Shown: in pieces, positions 54,400-63,793 of the stretch
Layout: the number at the start of each line of letters is the position of its first letter
Position numbering within the stretch: the first letter of the stretch is position 1
From: a bacterium
GTDB taxonomy: Bacteria > Oederibacteriota > Muellerivitia > Muellerivitales > Muellerivitaceae
NCBI GenBank assembly: GCA_035549195.1
Contig: DASZRK010000020.1
Location: forward strand, 31,171-95,170
Direction: 5' to 3'
DNA length: 64,000 nt
The notes under the pieces: model-generated
Database searches by the model: none
Told to the model about the DNA's origin: nothing
What the model saw: only the letters and a program-made list of their open reading frames with translations
Position numbers and translations under genes: made by a program

Positions 54400-55572
54400 C
54401 TATTTGAGTTTCGCGGCCTTGCGCAGGGCGGCGGCCTTGTCGGTCTTTTCCCACGTGAAGTCCTTATCGTGGCGCCCGAAGTGACCGTAGGCTGCGGTCT
54501 TCTTGTAGATGGGACGGCGCAGGTTGAGGGATTTCATGATGCCCCGGGGCGTCAGGTCGAAGACCTGGCGGACCAACTGGGTGATCTGCTCTTCCGGCAG
54601 GCGGCCAGTGCCGAACGTGTGCACCAGGACGCTGGTGGGCTGGGCCACACCGATCGCATAGGAGATCTGGACCTCGCATTGGTCGGCCAAACCGGCCGCC
54701 ACGATGTTCTTGGCCACCCAGCGGGCGGCGTAGGCCGCCGAACGGTCCACTTTGGAGGGATCCTTGCCCGAGAAGGCGCCACCGCCGTGTCGGCCGTAAC
54801 CGCCATAGGTATCGACGATGATCTTGCGACCGGTGAGGCCCGTATCGCCCAAGGGCCCGCCGATCTCGAAGCGGCCGGTCGGGTTGACGAAGATCTTGGT
54901 CTTGCTGTCGATCATATGGGAGGGAATGACCGGCTTGATGACGTGACGGACGACATCCGCCCTCAGCTTCGACTGGTTCACGGGAGCGTGTTGGGTGGAA
55001 AGCACCACCGCGTCCACGCGCACCGGCTTCCCACCGATGTACTCCACCGAGACCTGGCTCTTGCCGTCGGGACGCAGATAGGCCAGCTTCTTGGATTTAC
55101 GCACCTGGGCCAGTTTCTCCACGAGGCGATGGGCCAGCATGATGGGCATGGGCATCAGTTCAGGAGTCTCCCGGCAGGCGAAACCGAACATCATGCCCTG
55201 GTCGCCGGCACCGCCGGTGTCCACGCCCATGGCGATGTCGGGGGATTGGCGGTTGATGGCCACCGAAACGCCGCAGGTGTCGGCGTCCAGTCCCGCCTTG
55301 GCATCGGTGTAGCCGATGCGACGGATGGCGTCCCGCACCACTTGGGTCCAATTCACGGTGGCTTTGGTCGTGATCTCACCGGCCACGACCACCCAGTTGC
55401 AGGTCAGGAGGGTCTCGCAAGCCACGCGGCTGAAGGGGTCTTGCTCCAGACAAGCATCCAGGATGCTGTCGGAGACCGCATCCGCCACCTTGTCCGGGTG
55501 GCCTTCGGTCACGGATTCGGACGTGAAAAAGAATTTTTCCCTTCCCAGCGGCGACAGTGAGGCGCTCTTCAT
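54400..55572 (-). CDS. metK: S-adenosylmethionine synthetase
   Basis: 390 residues, standard length. [20 protein letters not shown] at the start (ATP site), [10 protein letters not shown] (about 130), and [20 protein letters not shown] (about 268-287) are signature motifs. It makes SAM from methionine and ATP. A promoter-like pair and a hairpin with a T-rich tail lie upstream (55682-55744). Confidence 0.97.
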   Translation of the reverse strand: MKSASLSPLGREKFFFTSESVTEGHPDKVADAVSDSILDACLEQDPFSRVACETLLTCNWVVVAGEITTKATVNWTQVVRDAIRRIGYTDAKAGLDADTCGVSVAINRQSPDIAMGVDTGGAGDQGMMFGFACRETPELMPMPIMLAHRLVEKLAQVRKSKKLAYLRPDGKSQVSVEYIGGKPVRVDAVVLSTQHAPVNQSKLRADVVRHVIKPVIPSHMIDSKTKIFVNPTGRFEIGGPLGDTGLTGRKIIVDTYGGYGRHGGGAFSGKDPSKVDRSAAYAARWVAKNIVAAGLADQCEVQISYAIGVAQPTSVLVHTFGTGRLPEEQITQLVRQVFDLTPRGIMKSLNLRRPIYKKTAAYGHFGRHDKDFTWEKTDKAAALRKAAKLK

Positions 55573-55681
55573 TCAGGATCTCCTTCGGTGTTTGGTGACG
55601 ACATGGTGGGCGAAGAGGGATGTCGGGCCAACGAAAATCTCGGTTAACGACCCCGGGGACCTTGCCCCAAAAGGAAAGCCC

Positions 55682-55705
55682 CGGCGCGGTGCGCGCCAGG
55701 GCTCT
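55682..55705 (-). terminator. Hairpin with T-rich tail in the metK leader
   Basis: Minus-strand AGCCC(T)GGCGCG pairs with CGCGCCGGGGCT, followed by TTTCCTTTT. It looks like an intrinsic terminator. Since a promoter-like pair lies just before it, the hairpin may attenuate metK; it may instead end the sugar-transporter operon. Confidence 0.55.
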
Positions 55706-55716
55706 TACGGACGGCA

Positions 55717-55744
55717 ATTATAGGTTTTACGGCTTGAAAATCAA
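55717..55744 (-). promoter_or_regulatory. Likely sigma-70 promoter for metK
   Basis: On the minus strand TTGATT (55739-55744) and TATAAT (55717-55722) are 16 bases apart, about 145 bases before the metK start. Confidence 0.5.
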
Positions 55745-55749
55745 ACGGA

Positions 55750-56697
55750 CTATTTCAACCCGGTGGTCGCGATGCCCTGGATGAAGTAGCGCTGACCCAA
55801 GAGGAACATCACGGCGATGGGGATGGAGATGATGAGCGACGCGGCCATGAGCAGGTGGTAATCCTGGCCGTAGAGGGAGACGAAGTTCTTGAGCCCCAAC
55901 GCCAGGGTCTTCTTGCTGTTGGAATCCAGGTAAATGAGGGGGTTCAGGTAGTCGTTCCAGTTATAGACGAAGGCGAAGACCGCCACGGTGGTCAGGGCCG
56001 GCTTGCAAAGGGGCAGCAGGATCCGCCAGAAGACCCCGATGTCGGTGCAACCATCGATCTTGGCCGCCTCGTCCATCTCATAAGGGATGCTCATGAAGAA
56101 CTGGCGCATCAGGAAGATGTTATAGGCCCCGCCGCCCAGGAAGGCCGGAATGACCAGGGGCCCGATGGTGTCGTACATGTTGAAATACTTGAAGAGGATG
56201 AAAGTGGGAATCATGGTGACCTGGGGCGGCACCATCATGGTGGCCAGACAGATGAGGAACAGGGGACCCCGGCCGGGAAAGCGCAGGCGGGCGAAAGCAA
56301 AAGCGACCAGCGATGAGGTCAGGGTGGTTCCCAGGCAGCTCAGGACCGCGATCACCAGGGTGTTCCAGGTATAGGTCCAGAAGGTGATACCGTGGATGGG
56401 GATGAAGCCCAGGAAGTTCCAATCCTCACCCGCGTACATCCCTGAGATGGTCCAGGCCGTCTTATAGTTCTCGAAGTGGAGGGGATTGGGGATCCAGACC
56501 GGCGGCACCGCGAAGACATCGGTCCTTGTCTTGAAGGAGGTGGAGATCATCCAGACCACCGGGAGCATCATCGTGAGGGACCCCAGGATGAGCAGGCCGG
56601 TCACGACGATCTTGGTGATCTTCTCGGAACGGCGTTTGCTGGCCCAAAAACCGTCCTGGGCCGCGTTCGGGGATGGAATGGTCGTTTGGTCGGTCAT
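55750..56697 (-). CDS. Sugar ABC transporter permease, MalG type
   Basis: 315 residues with six membrane helices. MMLPVVWMISTSFKTRTDVF and the EAA loop MDEAAKIDGCTDIGVFWRIL LP-type (about 210-230) mark the CUT1 permease class. It is the second membrane subunit of an importer for oligosaccharides or glycerol-phosphate-type substrates. It follows the MalF-like gene by one base. Substrate cannot be told; the divergent GH3 enzyme hints at beta-glucosides. Confidence 0.88.
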   Translation of the reverse strand: MTDQTTIPSPNAAQDGFWASKRRSEKITKIVVTGLLILGSLTMMLPVVWMISTSFKTRTDVFAVPPVWIPNPLHFENYKTAWTISGMYAGEDWNFLGFIPIHGITFWTYTWNTLVIAVLSCLGTTLTSSLVAFAFARLRFPGRGPLFLICLATMMVPPQVTMIPTFILFKYFNMYDTIGPLVIPAFLGGGAYNIFLMRQFFMSIPYEMDEAAKIDGCTDIGVFWRILLPLCKPALTTVAVFAFVYNWNDYLNPLIYLDSNSKKTLALGLKNFVSLYGQDYHLLMAASLIISIPIAVMFLLGQRYFIQGIATTGLK

Positions 56698-56698
56698 G

Positions 56699-57607
56699 TT
56701 ATTTCCTCAGCTCCCCCTCGTAATAGACCCACTTGGAGTATTTGAACTGGACCCAACTGGCCAACATGATCACGATGAACAACACCCAGGCCAGGGCCGA
56801 AGCATAACCCATCTGGTAGTACTTGAAGGCCTTCTGGTAGATGTAGAGCACCATGACCAAGGTGGAATCAGCGGGACCGCCCAGGCCATCGGTCATGACA
56901 TCCACCTGGGTGAAGATCTGGAAGGAGGTGACGATGGAGATGATCAATTGGAAGAAGATGACCGGGGAAAGGCCCGGCAAGGTCACCGTCCAGAACTGCT
57001 GCCAACGGTTGGCCCCGTCGATCTCCGCCGCCTCATAGAGGGTGATGGGGATCCCCTGGAGGCCGGCCAAGTAGATGATCATGCCGCCGCCCACACCCCA
57101 GAGGCTCATGATGACCAAAGCGGGTTTGCTCCAGACCTCGCTGGCCAGCCATTTAGGACAGTCCGCGATGGGAATGCCGGTCAGGAAGGAGATCATGTAG
57201 TTGAGGAGCCCCGAATCGGCGTTGAAGATCCATTTCCAGAGGACCGCCACCGCCACCCCCGCCCCCACGACCGAAGGCAGGTAAAAGAGGGTCCGGTAGA
57301 TCCCGATGCCCTTGACCTTCTGGTTCATCAAGAGGGCCACCAGGATGGAAAGGACCATCCCGATCGGAACTGAAAGGAGGGTGAAATAGGCCGTATTGTA
57401 GAGCGCCTTCCAGAAGCGGGTATCGAAGAACATTTCCTTATAGTTGTCGAACCCCACGAACTGGATGGGTGTCAGGATGTCCCATTTGCAGAAGGACAGG
57501 AAGAAGGCCGCCAGGATCGGCCCCCCCATGATGAAGACGAGCCAAAGGAAGAAGGGGGAAAGGAAGATGAAGGCGCTGATGGCTTCTTTTCGTTCACCAG
57601 AGGTCAT
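56699..57607 (-). CDS. Sugar ABC transporter permease, MalF type
   Basis: 302 residues, six membrane helices. FLSPFFLWLVFIMGGPILAA starts it; the EAA loop YEAAEIDGANRWQQFWTVTL is near residue 190-210. It partners the MalG-like permease. No ATPase gene is in the operon, so the ATPase is encoded elsewhere, as is common for CUT1 systems. The ATG at 57607 lies 27 bases after the binding-protein gene. Confidence 0.88.
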   Translation of the reverse strand: MTSGERKEAISAFIFLSPFFLWLVFIMGGPILAAFFLSFCKWDILTPIQFVGFDNYKEMFFDTRFWKALYNTAYFTLLSVPIGMVLSILVALLMNQKVKGIGIYRTLFYLPSVVGAGVAVAVLWKWIFNADSGLLNYMISFLTGIPIADCPKWLASEVWSKPALVIMSLWGVGGGMIIYLAGLQGIPITLYEAAEIDGANRWQQFWTVTLPGLSPVIFFQLIISIVTSFQIFTQVDVMTDGLGGPADSTLVMVLYIYQKAFKYYQMGYASALAWVLFIVIMLASWVQFKYSKWVYYEGELRK

Positions 57608-57633
57608 GCGGGTCTTCTCCTAAACGCCAGGGA

Positions 57634-58926
57634 TTATTGGATCTGCGGCGGGTTCTTTTCCAGCAAAGGCTTCAAGTGTTCCATGGCGGCCTCGGCGGTC
57701 TCGGTCCCGTTCCAGACCTTCTCGAGCTCCGGGCCCATGATGCTGTCGTGCACCTCGAACCAGTTCTTGCACATCGGGAAATATTTCACGTACTTCATGG
57801 CCTCGAAGAGCATCTTCTTGTTCTGGGGGTCCTTGCCGTCCAGGAAGAGCGGCGAATTGGCGGCGGACATGATGGCAGGCTGGGCCAGGCCGGTGGCCGC
57901 CAGCTTCTTGGCCCCCTCCTCGCCCGAGATGTATTTCACCAGTTCCCAGGCCTCGTTCTTGTGCTCGGAGGTCTTCAGGATGCCGTAGCCCGAGCCACCG
58001 GTCGTGAAGGCCCGATAGCCGTTGTTGTTCTTGGGGACCATGACGACGTCCCATTTCAGGTCCTTGGCCATGCGGAAGGTGGGGGTCTTCCAGATACCGG
58101 AGAGGAACATGGCCACCGTGCCGTTGGTGAACATGTCGCCGGTACCCATGCCGCCCATGGCGGTCAGGCCCGAGGGCGGGAGCATGAACTTGTACTTGTT
58201 CATCATGTCGGCGCGGAACTGGATCCCCTTGAGGGTGTTTGGATCGGTAGCGAAGGTCCATTTGGTGGGATGCTTGACGTTGTCGGTATAGCTACCGCCC
58301 GCGTCATAGACCCAGGTGTCGAACATCGGCCAGTCGTCCACGAAACCCCAGCGCGTGACCTTGCCCGAGGCGTCGGTCTTGACCAGCTTCATGCCGTCCC
58401 GGACGAAATCAGCCCAGGTCCAGTCATCGGTCGGGTAGGGTAGTTTGGCCTCGTCAAAGGCCTTCTTGTTGTAATAGATGCAGGCGATGGGGGCGGTGTC
58501 GCGGGGGATGACGTAGGTCTGGGCATCCACGGTGAACCGGTCCAGGACCTGCGGATAATAAACGTTCAGGTCCATGTGGTCTTTTTGGATGTAGGGGTTC
58601 AAGGACTCCAATGCCCCCCGGAGGTAAAGGTCGACGAAGTTGTTCACTTCCACGAAGATCACATCGGGAGCCTGACCGCCGGCGACCTGGGTCAGGAGCT
58701 TGGTGACATATTCACCGAAGGGGATCCGTTCCAGCTCGGCGGTCACGCCGGGATGGTTCTTGTTGAAGTCGGCGATCAACTCGGAAAGGATCTGGTTCTC
58801 TTCGGGGGAACCCCAGGAGGAGATCTTGATCTTGATCCCGCCGCTCTTGGAACAACCGTTCAGACCCAGGACCACCGCGAAAACCAAGCAAGCCAGACCG
58901 GCCAAGATCATCCGAAGATTCTTCAT
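57634..58926 (-). CDS. Extracellular sugar-binding lipoprotein, CUT1 type
   Basis: 430 residues from ATG at 58926. The lipoprotein signal ends ...AVVLGLNGC, so it is anchored after Cys. IKISSWGSPEENQILSELIA and ERIPFGEYVTKLLTQVAGGQ AP-type segment, followed by PDVIFVEVN, are typical of family 1 solute-binding proteins. GYGILKTSEHKNEAWELVKY is the C-terminal block. It heads the permease operon. Substrate is an oligosaccharide by inference. Confidence 0.88.
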   Translation of the reverse strand: MKNLRMILAGLACLVFAVVLGLNGCSKSGGIKIKISSWGSPEENQILSELIADFNKNHPGVTAELERIPFGEYVTKLLTQVAGGQAPDVIFVEVNNFVDLYLRGALESLNPYIQKDHMDLNVYYPQVLDRFTVDAQTYVIPRDTAPIACIYYNKKAFDEAKLPYPTDDWTWADFVRDGMKLVKTDASGKVTRWGFVDDWPMFDTWVYDAGGSYTDNVKHPTKWTFATDPNTLKGIQFRADMMNKYKFMLPPSGLTAMGGMGTGDMFTNGTVAMFLSGIWKTPTFRMAKDLKWDVVMVPKNNNGYRAFTTGGSGYGILKTSEHKNEAWELVKYISGEEGAKKLAATGLAQPAIMSAANSPLFLDGKDPQNKKMLFEAMKYVKYFPMCKNWFEVHDSIMGPELEKVWNGTETAEAAMEHLKPLLEKNPPQIQ

Positions 58927-59170
58927 GGATCCTCCATAGCCAAAAATGGAACGATATGAGTGGTTGGAATTCGGGAAAACCGGGCCCGCAGCTTGAGGGG
59001 GCTTCCCCGATTGAACGGAAAAACAGGCCAAAAGCGAGGGTTAGTATGTCATAGGGCCTAGGGAGCGTCAACGAGGAAAACCCCCTACCCGGACGATGGA
59101 ACGGCTTTTTTGTCCTTCCCCTTGGACCCTTGGATAGAATGCCGCCCATCCCGCCAAAGGAGATATCCCA

Positions 59171-61423
59171 ATGATGAAAAGAACGGTCCCATTCGCGATG
59201 GTCGTCCTGGTCCTCGCCGCCAGCCCCGTCCTCTCCCAACCCAAACCCCTTCCACCCCCGAAAAGGGTCCCGTCCAAGACCTCTTCCATCGACCTCAAGG
59301 TCAATTCCCTTTTGTCCAAGATGACCCTCGCCGAAAAGATCGGCCAGTTGGTCCAATACAGCCCCTGGAAATCGACCGAGGAGAAGATCCAAGGGGAGAC
59401 GGGCGAAGGAGGCGTAGGTTCGCTCCTGAATGTCTTCGGGGCCGACAAGACCAATGCCTGGCAAAAGATCGCCATGGAGAAAAGCCGCCTCCACATCCCC
59501 TTGCTCTTCGGGTTGGACGTCATCCACGGCTACAAGACCATTTTCCCCATCCCACTTGCGGAGGATTGCGCCTGGGACCCCGCCCTGACCGAAAAGGCCG
59601 AATCCGTGGCCGCCCAGGAAGCCTCCGCCGCGGGGGTCCGCTGGACCTTTGCGCCCATGGTGGACGTTTCCCGGGAGCCGCGTTGGGGCCGTATCGCGGA
59701 AGGATCGGGCGAGGACCCTACCCTGGGGTCGATCCTGGCCGCCGCCCGGGTGCGCGGTTTTCAGGGCAAGGACCTGGCGGACCCCCATTCCATCGCCGCC
59801 TGCGCCAAGCATTATGTCGGTTACGGCGCTCCGGTGGCGGGCCGCGAGTACAACACCACCGACATGTCCGAAGTCACCCTGCGGGAGGTCCATCTCCCGC
59901 CCTTCAAGGCCGCGGTGGACGCGGGGGTCCGCACCCTCATGAGCGCCTTCAATGACCTCAATGGCGTCCCGACCAGCGGCAACCGCCATACCCTGCGGGA
60001 GATCCTGAAGGGCGAATGGTCCTTCAAGGGTTTTGTGGTCTCCGACTGGGCCTCGGTCCAACAACTGGTCAGCCACGGATACGCCAAGGACGATAAGGAC
60101 GCCGCCCTCAAGGGGATGTTGGCGGGCGTGGATATGGACATGCAATCCGGTGTCTACCGGGACTATCTGGCCCAGTTGAACAAGGAAGGAAAGCTCCCCT
60201 TGAATGTGATCAACGATTCGGTGCGCCGGATCCTCAAGGTGAAGTTCGAGTTGGGCCTCTTTGACCATCCCTACACCGACGCCTCCCAGGAGGAGGCCTT
60301 GACCCTGACCCCCGATTCCCTGGCCACCGCCCTTGAGGACGCGGAAAGATCGATCGTGCTGTTGAAGAACGACAAGGACCTGTTGCCCCTTTCGAAGGAC
60401 CTGAAGTCAGTGGCGGTCATCGGTACCTTGGCCGACTCCAAGAAGGACCCCCTGGGTCCCTGGCATTGCCGGGGCGAGGAAGTGATGGATAAGGTCTCGA
60501 CCGTTCTGGAAGGGATCCAAGCCAAGGTCTCCAAGGGGACGCAGGTCCTCTATGCCCCGGGCGTAGGGACCGAGGACAACGGGACCGACAAGGCCCTGCA
60601 GGAGGCCGTAGAGACCGCCCGCAAGTGCCAGGTGGCCGTCGTGGTGGCCGGAGAGACCCAGGACATGAGCGGCGAGGCTGCGTCCCGGACCTCGATCGAT
60701 CTTCCCGGCCGGCAAGAGGAGATGATCAAGGCCATCCAGGCCACCGGCGTGCCCGTGGTCCTGGTCCTTATGAACGGCCGCCCCCTCACCCTCCCTTGGG
60801 AGGCCGAGCATCTTCCCGCCATCCTGGAAAGCTGGTTCTTAGGGGTCCAGCATGGCCGGGCGGTGGCCGATGTGCTCTTCGGGGACTTCAACCCCAGCGG
60901 CCGCCTGGCTGTCACCTTTCCGCGCAACCTCGGGCAGGTACCCATCTACTACGCCCAGATGAACACCGGTCGGCCCAATATCGGCAAAGAAAAATGGGAA
61001 TCCAAGTACATCGATTCTCCCAGTAGTCCCCTCTTCCCCTTCGGGTTCGGCCTGAGCTACACCACCTTCGATTATTCCGACCTCGCCCTGGACGCCAAGT
61101 CCATCCATCCCGCAGGATCCCTCCAGGTCTCCTTGACCGTCCGCAACACGGGGAAAGTGGAAGGGACCGAGGTGGTCCAACTCTACGTCCGTGAGAACGT
61201 CGCCAGCATCACTCAACCTGTCCGGAAGCTTGTGGACTTCCGAAAGATCACCTTGGCGCCAGGCGCCTCCCAAAAGGTCCAATTCACCCTTCCAGGAAGC
61301 AAGCTCAGCTTCTTCAACGGGCAGGGCCATGCCGTGACCGAACCCGGTCCTTTCACCCTCTGGGTGGCCAAGGACGCCTTGGACCCAGGCCTTTCCGATT
61401 CCTTCGAGCTGGTGCTGAAGTAG
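59171..61423 (+). CDS. bglX: GH3 beta-glucosidase
   Basis: 750 residues, BglX length, with a signal peptide (MMKRTVPFAMVVLVLAASPV). LLSKMTLAEKIGQLVQYSPW starts the N-terminal barrel; FGLDVIHGYKTIFPIPLA and VSREPRWGRIAEGSGEDPTL are substrate-site segments; VSDW with the nucleophile D292 follows. A second domain and a C-terminal fibronectin III-like domain (VSLTVRNTGKVEGTEVVQLY) complete it. It cleaves beta-glucosides in the periplasm. It is divergent from the sugar-transport operon, so the two probably work together. Confidence 0.95.
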   Translation: MMKRTVPFAMVVLVLAASPVLSQPKPLPPPKRVPSKTSSIDLKVNSLLSKMTLAEKIGQLVQYSPWKSTEEKIQGETGEGGVGSLLNVFGADKTNAWQKIAMEKSRLHIPLLFGLDVIHGYKTIFPIPLAEDCAWDPALTEKAESVAAQEASAAGVRWTFAPMVDVSREPRWGRIAEGSGEDPTLGSILAAARVRGFQGKDLADPHSIAACAKHYVGYGAPVAGREYNTTDMSEVTLREVHLPPFKAAVDAGVRTLMSAFNDLNGVPTSGNRHTLREILKGEWSFKGFVVSDWASVQQLVSHGYAKDDKDAALKGMLAGVDMDMQSGVYRDYLAQLNKEGKLPLNVINDSVRRILKVKFELGLFDHPYTDASQEEALTLTPDSLATALEDAERSIVLLKNDKDLLPLSKDLKSVAVIGTLADSKKDPLGPWHCRGEEVMDKVSTVLEGIQAKVSKGTQVLYAPGVGTEDNGTDKALQEAVETARKCQVAVVVAGETQDMSGEAASRTSIDLPGRQEEMIKAIQATGVPVVLVLMNGRPLTLPWEAEHLPAILESWFLGVQHGRAVADVLFGDFNPSGRLAVTFPRNLGQVPIYYAQMNTGRPNIGKEKWESKYIDSPSSPLFPFGFGLSYTTFDYSDLALDAKSIHPAGSLQVSLTVRNTGKVEGTEVVQLYVRENVASITQPVRKLVDFRKITLAPGASQKVQFTLPGSKLSFFNGQGHAVTEPGPFTLWVAKDALDPGLSDSFELVLK

Positions 61424-61437
61424 CGCTTTTCCCCATC

Positions 61438-61472
61438 CCCGCCGGGCCGTAAGGCCCGGCGGGCTTCTTCTT
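61438..61472 (+). terminator. Terminator after the beta-glucosidase gene
   Basis: CCCGCCGGGCC pairs with GGCCCGGCGGG around a GTAA loop, followed by CTTCTTCTTT. It lies 15 bases after the stop. Confidence 0.85.
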
Positions 61473-61574
61473 TATCCCCTCGCCAAGAGCGGATTTTCGG
61501 GTCAAAAACGTCCAAAATTCATGCTATCTTTTAGCCTCTTTGAACGCCTGTGATCACGCTCCAGGAGCCCCCTG

Positions 61575-62567
61575 ATGGCCAAAGCCAAAAAAACCGCCAA
61601 ATCCAAGAAGCCCGCCAAAATGGCAAAAGGAAAGAAAGGGAACCGGAAATTCACCTTTCTCTTCCTTCTGGTCCTTTTGTTGCTCGTCGCTGAATTGATT
61701 TCCTATGTAATGAAAAAGGCAAACGAAGCCAAAGTGATCAACGTCCAAAAGATCCAGGAAATAAATGGTAACGCCACATCCGGGACCGGCTTCAAGGCCT
61801 GGGACATGGTCCCTTATGCCGGTGGGCTTGCTTTGACCGACCAAACCTCGTCCCGGATCCTATTCCTCGATCTCCAAGGGAACCAGACGGGCGAGATCTC
61901 GGGAAAGACCGAAGGCGCCCCCCCCTTCAAGGAACCTTCCGGCCTGACCGTGGACGCTTCCGGCGACCTGTTCGTGATGGATACTTGGAACACCTTGATC
62001 CGTGGTTTCGGGCCCGATCACAAACCCATCCTACGGATCGACCTGAGCGACAAGCGTTACTATGGTCCCCGGGGTTTGGCCTGGGACCACAATTCTTTCC
62101 TGGTAGCCGACACTGGCAGTCACCGCTTGGCCCGGATCGGAGAGGACGGTACCCAAATGGGGGCTTGGGGTACCCGCGGATCCTCCAAAGGGCAATTCGA
62201 TAATCCTTATGACGTGGTCCTAGACGACCATGGCAACGCTTTCGTGGTGGATCGGGAAAATGACCGCATTCAGGTGCTGGACGGACAAGGAAAATTCGTC
62301 CGGGAGATCGCATTGGGGGCCCAACCGACCGCAGAGGCCATCGACCCGGCCCAAAAAACCCTTTATGTTTCCTCCCAGGAGGGGCGTTTCGTGAAGGCCT
62401 TCAGCCTGGAAGGAAAATATATCGGGATGGTGGCGGAAGCCGGTCAAAAGGACCCTTCCATTCCCGACATCAACGCCCTTTGCGTGCTTCCCAACGGGGA
62501 CCTGGCTTTGCTTCAGGGCGGCACCCGTATCCTCATCGAACACATCCTCCCGCCACCGGCCCAATAA
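61575..62567 (+). CDS. Membrane-anchored NHL-repeat protein
   Basis: 330 residues. The N-terminus is very basic (KAKKTAKSKKPAKMAKGKKG) and then has one membrane helix (FTFLFLLVLLLLVAELISYV). The rest is an NHL beta-propeller: repeated units such as PSGLTVDASGDLFVMDTWNT, PRGLAWDHNSFLVADTGSHR and DVVLDDHGNAFVVDRENDRI. NHL domains bind protein, RNA or glycans. It faces outward if the helix is a signal anchor. It precedes a heptosyltransferase gene, perhaps in one operon. Confidence 0.82.
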   Translation: MAKAKKTAKSKKPAKMAKGKKGNRKFTFLFLLVLLLLVAELISYVMKKANEAKVINVQKIQEINGNATSGTGFKAWDMVPYAGGLALTDQTSSRILFLDLQGNQTGEISGKTEGAPPFKEPSGLTVDASGDLFVMDTWNTLIRGFGPDHKPILRIDLSDKRYYGPRGLAWDHNSFLVADTGSHRLARIGEDGTQMGAWGTRGSSKGQFDNPYDVVLDDHGNAFVVDRENDRIQVLDGQGKFVREIALGAQPTAEAIDPAQKTLYVSSQEGRFVKAFSLEGKYIGMVAEAGQKDPSIPDINALCVLPNGDLALLQGGTRILIEHILPPPAQ

Positions 62568-62579
62568 GGGGCTCATTCC

Positions 62580-63704
62580 ATGGACCTTTTCAAACCCGAC
62601 TGCCGGCACTTCACCGGGGAAAAGCCCTGCGCCCCCCATAAGGCCGAAGGCGTGGTTTGCAGGGATTGTCCCCGCTATGACCCGGTGCAGGAAAGGATCC
62701 TCATCGTCAAGCTGGACGCTGCCGGGGACGTGCTGCGTTCCACCTCCATCCTCCCGGCCTTTAAGGCCGCGAACCCGGGCCTTTCCATCTGGTGGGTGAC
62801 CGAGAACGGCTCTAAACCGTTGCTGGAAAAGAACCCTTATATCGACGTGCTTTTGGGTATCGATCCCACCTTGCAAAGCCTGCTCTCGACCGTGACCTTC
62901 ACACGCGCCTTCAATTTCGACATGGGCCGCAAAGCCGCGGCCATCCTGGGGATGGTCCATAGTCCGATAAAAAAAGGCTTCGGACTTTCCCCCGAAGGGT
63001 CCGTGACCCCGCTCGACAAGACCGCCGAGACCTGGTTCGAAATGGGCATCTTTGACAGCGTGAAACGGGCCAACCAAAGGACCTACCAGGACCATCTCTT
63101 CACCCTGGGCGGCCTGAAATACCAAGGAGAACGTCCCCAATTGATTCTCTCCGCCAAGGAAAAGGAATGGGCCCAGGGTTTTGCCCGGAAGAACAAGCTC
63201 TCCAAATTCAGGAAGATCGTGGGATTCAACATCGGCTCCGGGGGCCGTTGGCCCATGAAGCGCTGGCGCCTGGACGGTTTCGAATGGCTGGCAAAGGCCA
63301 TCAAGAAGGAAAGTCCCAAGACCGGCATTCTCCTCTATGGGGGACCCGAAGAGCGCGACCTCATGCCCAAGCTCGCCCGCAAGCTCAAGGGCGTCTGCCT
63401 GGCCACCGGCACCGAGAACACCCTGCGCCAATTCGCTTCCCTGGTGGACCTTTGCGACGTCCTCGTGTCCGGGGACACCCTGGCCCTCCATATCGGCATC
63501 GCCCTGAAGAAAAGATTGGTGGCCTATTTCGGCCCCACCTCCGACACCGAGATCGACGTTTACGGGTCCGGCGAGAAGGTCATGCCCGTCTCCCCTTGTG
63601 AATGCTATTACCAGGGCCAATGCACGGCGAAGATATCCTGCATGCAGAACCTGAAAGAGAAGGACATGTTGGCGGCCGTGTTAAGACAGTTAAAACAATC
63701 CTGA
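62580..63704 (+). CDS. GT9 heptosyltransferase-like protein with N-terminal cysteine cluster
   Basis: 374 residues. After an unusual N-terminus with Cys at 8, 17, 27 and 30, the GT9 domain starts ILIVKLDAAGDVLRSTSILP. IVGFNIGSGGRWPMKRWRLD and DVLVSGDTLALHIGIALKKR are the two donor-site signatures, and CECYYQGQCTAKISC ends it with more cysteines. It likely adds heptose or a related sugar to the lipopolysaccharide core. The extra cysteines could bind a metal. Confidence 0.85.
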   Translation: MDLFKPDCRHFTGEKPCAPHKAEGVVCRDCPRYDPVQERILIVKLDAAGDVLRSTSILPAFKAANPGLSIWWVTENGSKPLLEKNPYIDVLLGIDPTLQSLLSTVTFTRAFNFDMGRKAAAILGMVHSPIKKGFGLSPEGSVTPLDKTAETWFEMGIFDSVKRANQRTYQDHLFTLGGLKYQGERPQLILSAKEKEWAQGFARKNKLSKFRKIVGFNIGSGGRWPMKRWRLDGFEWLAKAIKKESPKTGILLYGGPEERDLMPKLARKLKGVCLATGTENTLRQFASLVDLCDVLVSGDTLALHIGIALKKRLVAYFGPTSDTEIDVYGSGEKVMPVSPCECYYQGQCTAKISCMQNLKEKDMLAAVLRQLKQS

Positions 63705-63708
63705 TCTC

Positions 63709-63780
63709 ACCGCAAAGAAGCGAAGTCGCGAAAAATTATCAAAGTCATGCCATCCTTCGCCCTTCGCAATAAATCTTTTT
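63709..63780. repeat. GCAAAG/GCGAAG-type intergenic repeat, incomplete
   Basis: ACCGCAAAGAAGCGAAGTCGCGAA follows the GT9 stop and is partly answered by CTTCGCCCTTCGC. Related to 49576-49683. Confidence 0.5.
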
Positions 63781-63793
63781 AGGATCCAACGAC

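Noticed and set aside
55573..55749. Known SAM riboswitch before metK
   Set aside because: None of the SAM-I, SAM-II, SAM-IV or SAH core motifs I know are present.
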